From contig CM065303.1 of NCBI GenBank assembly GCA_032871835.1, forward strand, positions 22,322,001-22,386,000: a stretch of DNA of 64,000 nt, given 5' to 3'. Numbering within the stretch: the stretch's first letter is position 1; each line of letters starts with the position of its first letter. The notes under the pieces were generated by a model. That model did not search any database. It had not been told where the DNA came from and was given only the letters and a program-made list of their open reading frames with translations. The stretch comes from Dipteronia dyeriana. Lineage: Eukaryota; Streptophyta; Magnoliopsida; Sapindales; Sapindaceae. Position numbers and translations under genes: made by a program. Shown here piece by piece: positions 61,280 through 64,000 of this stretch.

Positions 61280-64000
61280 ATGACGAGCAGGTTGAAGGAT
61301 TTGCTTAAAACTCCAGAGGGAGATTAGTTCAAGGGAAAATTGACTCGACACGACCATTTTGAAGCCCTCACCCGTATAGACTATAGACGATGCACTTAAC
61401 CGGGTCCCTAAAGATTTTACTATTGAGGATCGGCGTCGGTTCATGGCCTCTTGTTTCGGGCATTTCATGTCGATGCACCGGGAGCTTATTTTTTGTGGTG
61501 GTGTTATTCATCAGCTATTGTTGCGGGAGTTGGACCATGACGGGCCGACAGATGAGATGCGGTTCTTGTTAGGGGACCATGTGGTCAGGTTTTCGAATAT
61601 GGAATTTAGCCTCATCACCGGATTACGTTTTGGAGTCGTACCGGACACGAGTATGTATGTTGCAGTGGAGAATGACATACATCAACTGTACTTTCCTGAA
61701 GACGATGAGGTATCGTTGGTTGACTTTAGGGTTGTTCTTACCCGCGGAGAGTTTCAACAGGTGTACGATTCTATGAAGTTGTGCCTCATTTACATGTTAA
61801 ACTGGATATTGATAGGGGTGGACAAGAGATTGAAGATTATAGTTTGGCAGTTTCGGTTGGTAGAGGACCTCAATGCATTCGATGCGTTCTCGTGGGGTGC
61901 CCACGTCTGTAGGCATTCTTTCTTTTCATTCAAGCATGCGTTACCGCGACGACGTGAGGAGAGACGCCAACAGTCACAGGGCAATGTCGTACATTCCGTG
62001 GAGGGGTACAACATTTACGGTCTATCACATGCCCTTTTGGCAAGAAATTTGATTTCCAACATGTACATTAAATTTTGTTTCCAAAATTGTTTTGGATTAT
62101 AAATGTACTTATCTTTAATGCAAATATTTGCTTTCGAGGTGATCCCCCAACTGGGTGTCGATTTCGGGACTCGAAGCCTCGTAGGTTGAAGTGGGAGTTT
62201 ACCAAACAACTTAGAAGGAAAAAGTTGTACAAGATTTTTGGTGCTAGGGTAATTATTTAATTATTAATCGTTATATTACTTACTATGCTTACAATGGCAT
62301 TCATCTAACTAAGCTTTCAGATGTCTGCAATGAAGGAAATCGTGCCCACATTAGCTGAGGCGATGGCACTGTACTTCGCAGGCCTAAGCGAGGGGGGAGC
62401 CTGTATGTACAAGACAACAAGGTTCACCTTTCTACTGTCCCTGATCCGACTAATAGTACAGATAGTCTCGAGGATGAGGGTGGGGGTGGGAGGTGTAATG
62501 AGATGGAGGCTTCATACCCAACGGGTACAGATTTCAGTGGTATGGACACTGGCAGATCTGAGCCGTCTCCTCAGCTAGTGAGGTGTAGAAGGGTTCGGTT
62601 TACCACCCCAGGACCTAGTGCCGCTACAGAGGATTCCCTTGTAGGTGTTGGACGTGATGAAAATGTAAGTTGAGATGGTAGTTTTGTTTTTATTAACAAG
62701 ATATGTTGATTGTTTTAGTACTAACAATGGTGACATGATTTCAGGCCCCATGGGAACATCAGTTCAACGAGTTACGTGAAGCTCTCCGCAAGAGTGAGGA
62801 TGATCGACAACAACAGCACCGGGAGTTGATGGATTTGATCTGAAAGAGCAAAGAGGATCGACAACAACAACATAAGGAGTTGTTTGCATTGATCGGGGGC
62901 TTTCAAGGCTTCAGGATGCATATGTATCAGCATAGGGAGGAGGATCCACATACCAGAGGGCAGTTCCGGAGAGTGGGGCTCAGTCTCCACATCCCCTCGA
63001 GTAGCAGGCTCTCCCTCCCCTTCCCTCTACGAGGGAGCAACAGGCTCCTCCTCCACCTCAGAGAAACCAGCATGCTCCCCCTCCCCTTTCGAGCTAGCAG
63101 CAGCCTCCCTATCCACCTCCCCTCGAGCAGCAGGCTCCCCCTCCTTCGAGTTAGCAATCGGCTCCCTCTCCACCTCTGAGCGAGCAGTAGGCTCCCCCTC
63201 CGCCTCTGCCTCCAAACGATCAGCAGCCTCCCCCTCCACCTCCCCTCGAGTAGCAGACTCCCCCTCCACCGACTACTTCGATCCAGCCGCACATGGAATA
63301 AAGCTCCTCATCGCAGCACATCCCAGCGGGGGGAGTTCGACAATAGAGACATGTACTGAAATGCGGTTGGTAGTTGCTTAGCCCGTACACAGATCCGTGC
63401 CGACCTAAGAGGGCGAGGGTAATACTTGAGGGACCTGACTACGTATTTAATCCCTACAAACTGGTGGACGGTGACTAGTTGAAGGCTTACCGAGCCTTCA
63501 AGAAGAACGTAAACGGGGAATTGTAAGTAAATTTCTTTGTTATTTAGGTGGCAGGTTTTCTTCTAATGAATTAAATAAATATGTAGCTGATGGAACATTA
63601 ATACAGACGTGATGTCAATTTGCTGGAGCCAGTTGATGCTGCATAGTTCCATCGGATACAGACCAACATCATGGATGTGGATGATGAGGTACGTGGGATC
63701 GTAAATTCTGTTTTTAATATTTGTTTTAGATGTGCAACCCTCCTAACACTTTATTATTTGTATATATTCCCAGCATATGGACGCGTACCTCCATATTCTT
63801 TGGAAGCGTCAACGGACATTCCCGAATGTGTACAATCAGATGGTCAACATATTGGATACGCAGTTTTTTGTAAGTACTAAAATTAGTAATGATTACGCAT
63901 GCTTGTAGATTTGTATGGAAAACATTAAGAATTTTGAGTTTGTGTTTCTACAGTCTTTTCTGGAGCACCAGTACAGAAATATAATGCCTTGTGATTCTCG
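61280..64000 (+). pseudogene. DUF1985-Ulp1-type gene of the right MULE, partial and decayed
   Basis: The start MTSRLKDLLKTPEG (61280) matches the left copy's MTNQLRESLKTPEE. After an early stop and one frameshift near 61377 the DUF1985 domain is open at 61443-62050: MASCFGHFMSMHRELIFCGG, EMRFLLGDHVVRFSNMEFSLITGLRFG, LTRGEFQQVYDSMKLCLIYMLNW and AFSWGAHVCRHSFFSF. An acidic exon follows near 62480-62660. A Pro-rich repeat (62990-63285) comes next, then RPKRARVILEGPDYVFNPYKLVDGD with a stop, and KAYRAFKKNVNGEL. Two exons with HMDAYLHILWKRQRTFPNVYNQMVNILD lead toward a Ulp1 peptidase that would lie beyond 64000. Role in the element is unknown. Confidence 0.75.
62990..63285 (+). repeat. Pro-rich coding minisatellite
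   Basis: About eight units of 33-39 bases built on CTCGAGTAGCAGGCTCCCCC encode repeated Pro-Pro-Leu-Glu-stop/Gln-Gln-Ala-Pro stretches. The usual Gln codon is TAG in several units. Long frames on the opposite strand are shadows of this GC-rich repeat. Confidence 0.7.

Larger units (their letters stand above)
59992..64000 (+). mobile_element. Second Mutator-like element of the same family, left part
   Basis: It starts GGGCTCAAAAAATAAATGGC, close to the reversed right end of the 8.6 kb MULE (GGGCTCTAAAAATTAATGG). AAATATCACCA and GTTTAAAATG follow. A subterminal CGAG array (60440-61240) leads into a DUF1985/Ulp1-type gene on the plus strand. By analogy with the left element, a transposase in the opposite direction should follow to the right of the window. 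Confidence 0.8.

Noticed and set aside
62927..63292. Arg/Gly/Glu-rich frames on the minus strand
   Set aside because: Antisense of the Pro-rich repeat of the Ulp1-type gene.

Overview
The window is nuclear DNA of a eudicot plant. The evidence is AT-rich intergenic sequence, spliced host genes with GT-AG introns whose closest recognisable relatives are flowering-plant families (MLO, UBC19/20, RHG1A-type RING, RBL19), and plant-type transposons. By my reading well over half of the 64 kb is transposon-derived, and much of it is nested. I could run no search, so family names come from motif and sequence recognition.

Layout. 1-2617: a short hairpin, a small non-autonomous Mutator-like element (MULE, 344-1568) and a long-inverted-repeat element (1583-2551), all upstream of the first visible exon of a clade-V-like MLO gene (2618-4871, +) whose 5' exons are not in the window. 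5273-13891: an 8.6 kb MULE with an exact 9-bp target duplication. It carries a decayed transposase (+) facing a decayed DUF1985/Ulp1-type cysteine protease gene (-). 14033-20300: a Tourist-like element, then an RNase H retroelement relic split by two insertions, one of them a 3.8 kb hAT element (16405-20206) with an exact 8-bp target duplication and a transposase frame broken only by three TGA codons. 20764-23395: a UBC19/20 (UBE2C-type) E2 gene (+). 25539-36335: an Athila-like Ty3/gypsy LTR retrotransposon that has lost its integrase core and carries two extra coding regions between pol and the 3' LTR, one of them a cytokinin-activating LOG-like gene. 36336-41000: AT-rich DNA with a GTTACA-rich tract, nested Mutator-type MITEs and a further MITE. 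41500-44321: an RHG1A-like RING E3 gene (-) with a frameshift and a truncated RING. 44322-52298: mostly non-coding. 52299-53672: a second Tourist-like copy. 54070-57037: an RBL19/TMEM115-like gene (-), complete over eight exons, with a hAT-type MITE in its upstream region (57202-57863). 57913-59733: an inverted-repeat element with a GC-rich insert and a third Tourist-like copy nested in it. 59992-64000: the left part of a second MULE of the same family as the 8.6 kb one, with DUF1985/Ulp1 genes on the + strand.

How it fits together. UBC19/20 and RBL19 look intact; MLO is intact as far as it is visible; the RHG1A-like gene is probably damaged. The most unusual content is (1) the LOG-like gene with its own TATA box and a C-terminal NLS/EAR-like tail inside an Athila-type retrotransposon, next to an unrecognised Cys-cluster ORF, and (2) a MULE family whose autonomous and small members share arrays of CGAG-cored repeats just inside the inverted ends, always pointing inward, possibly transposase-binding arrays.
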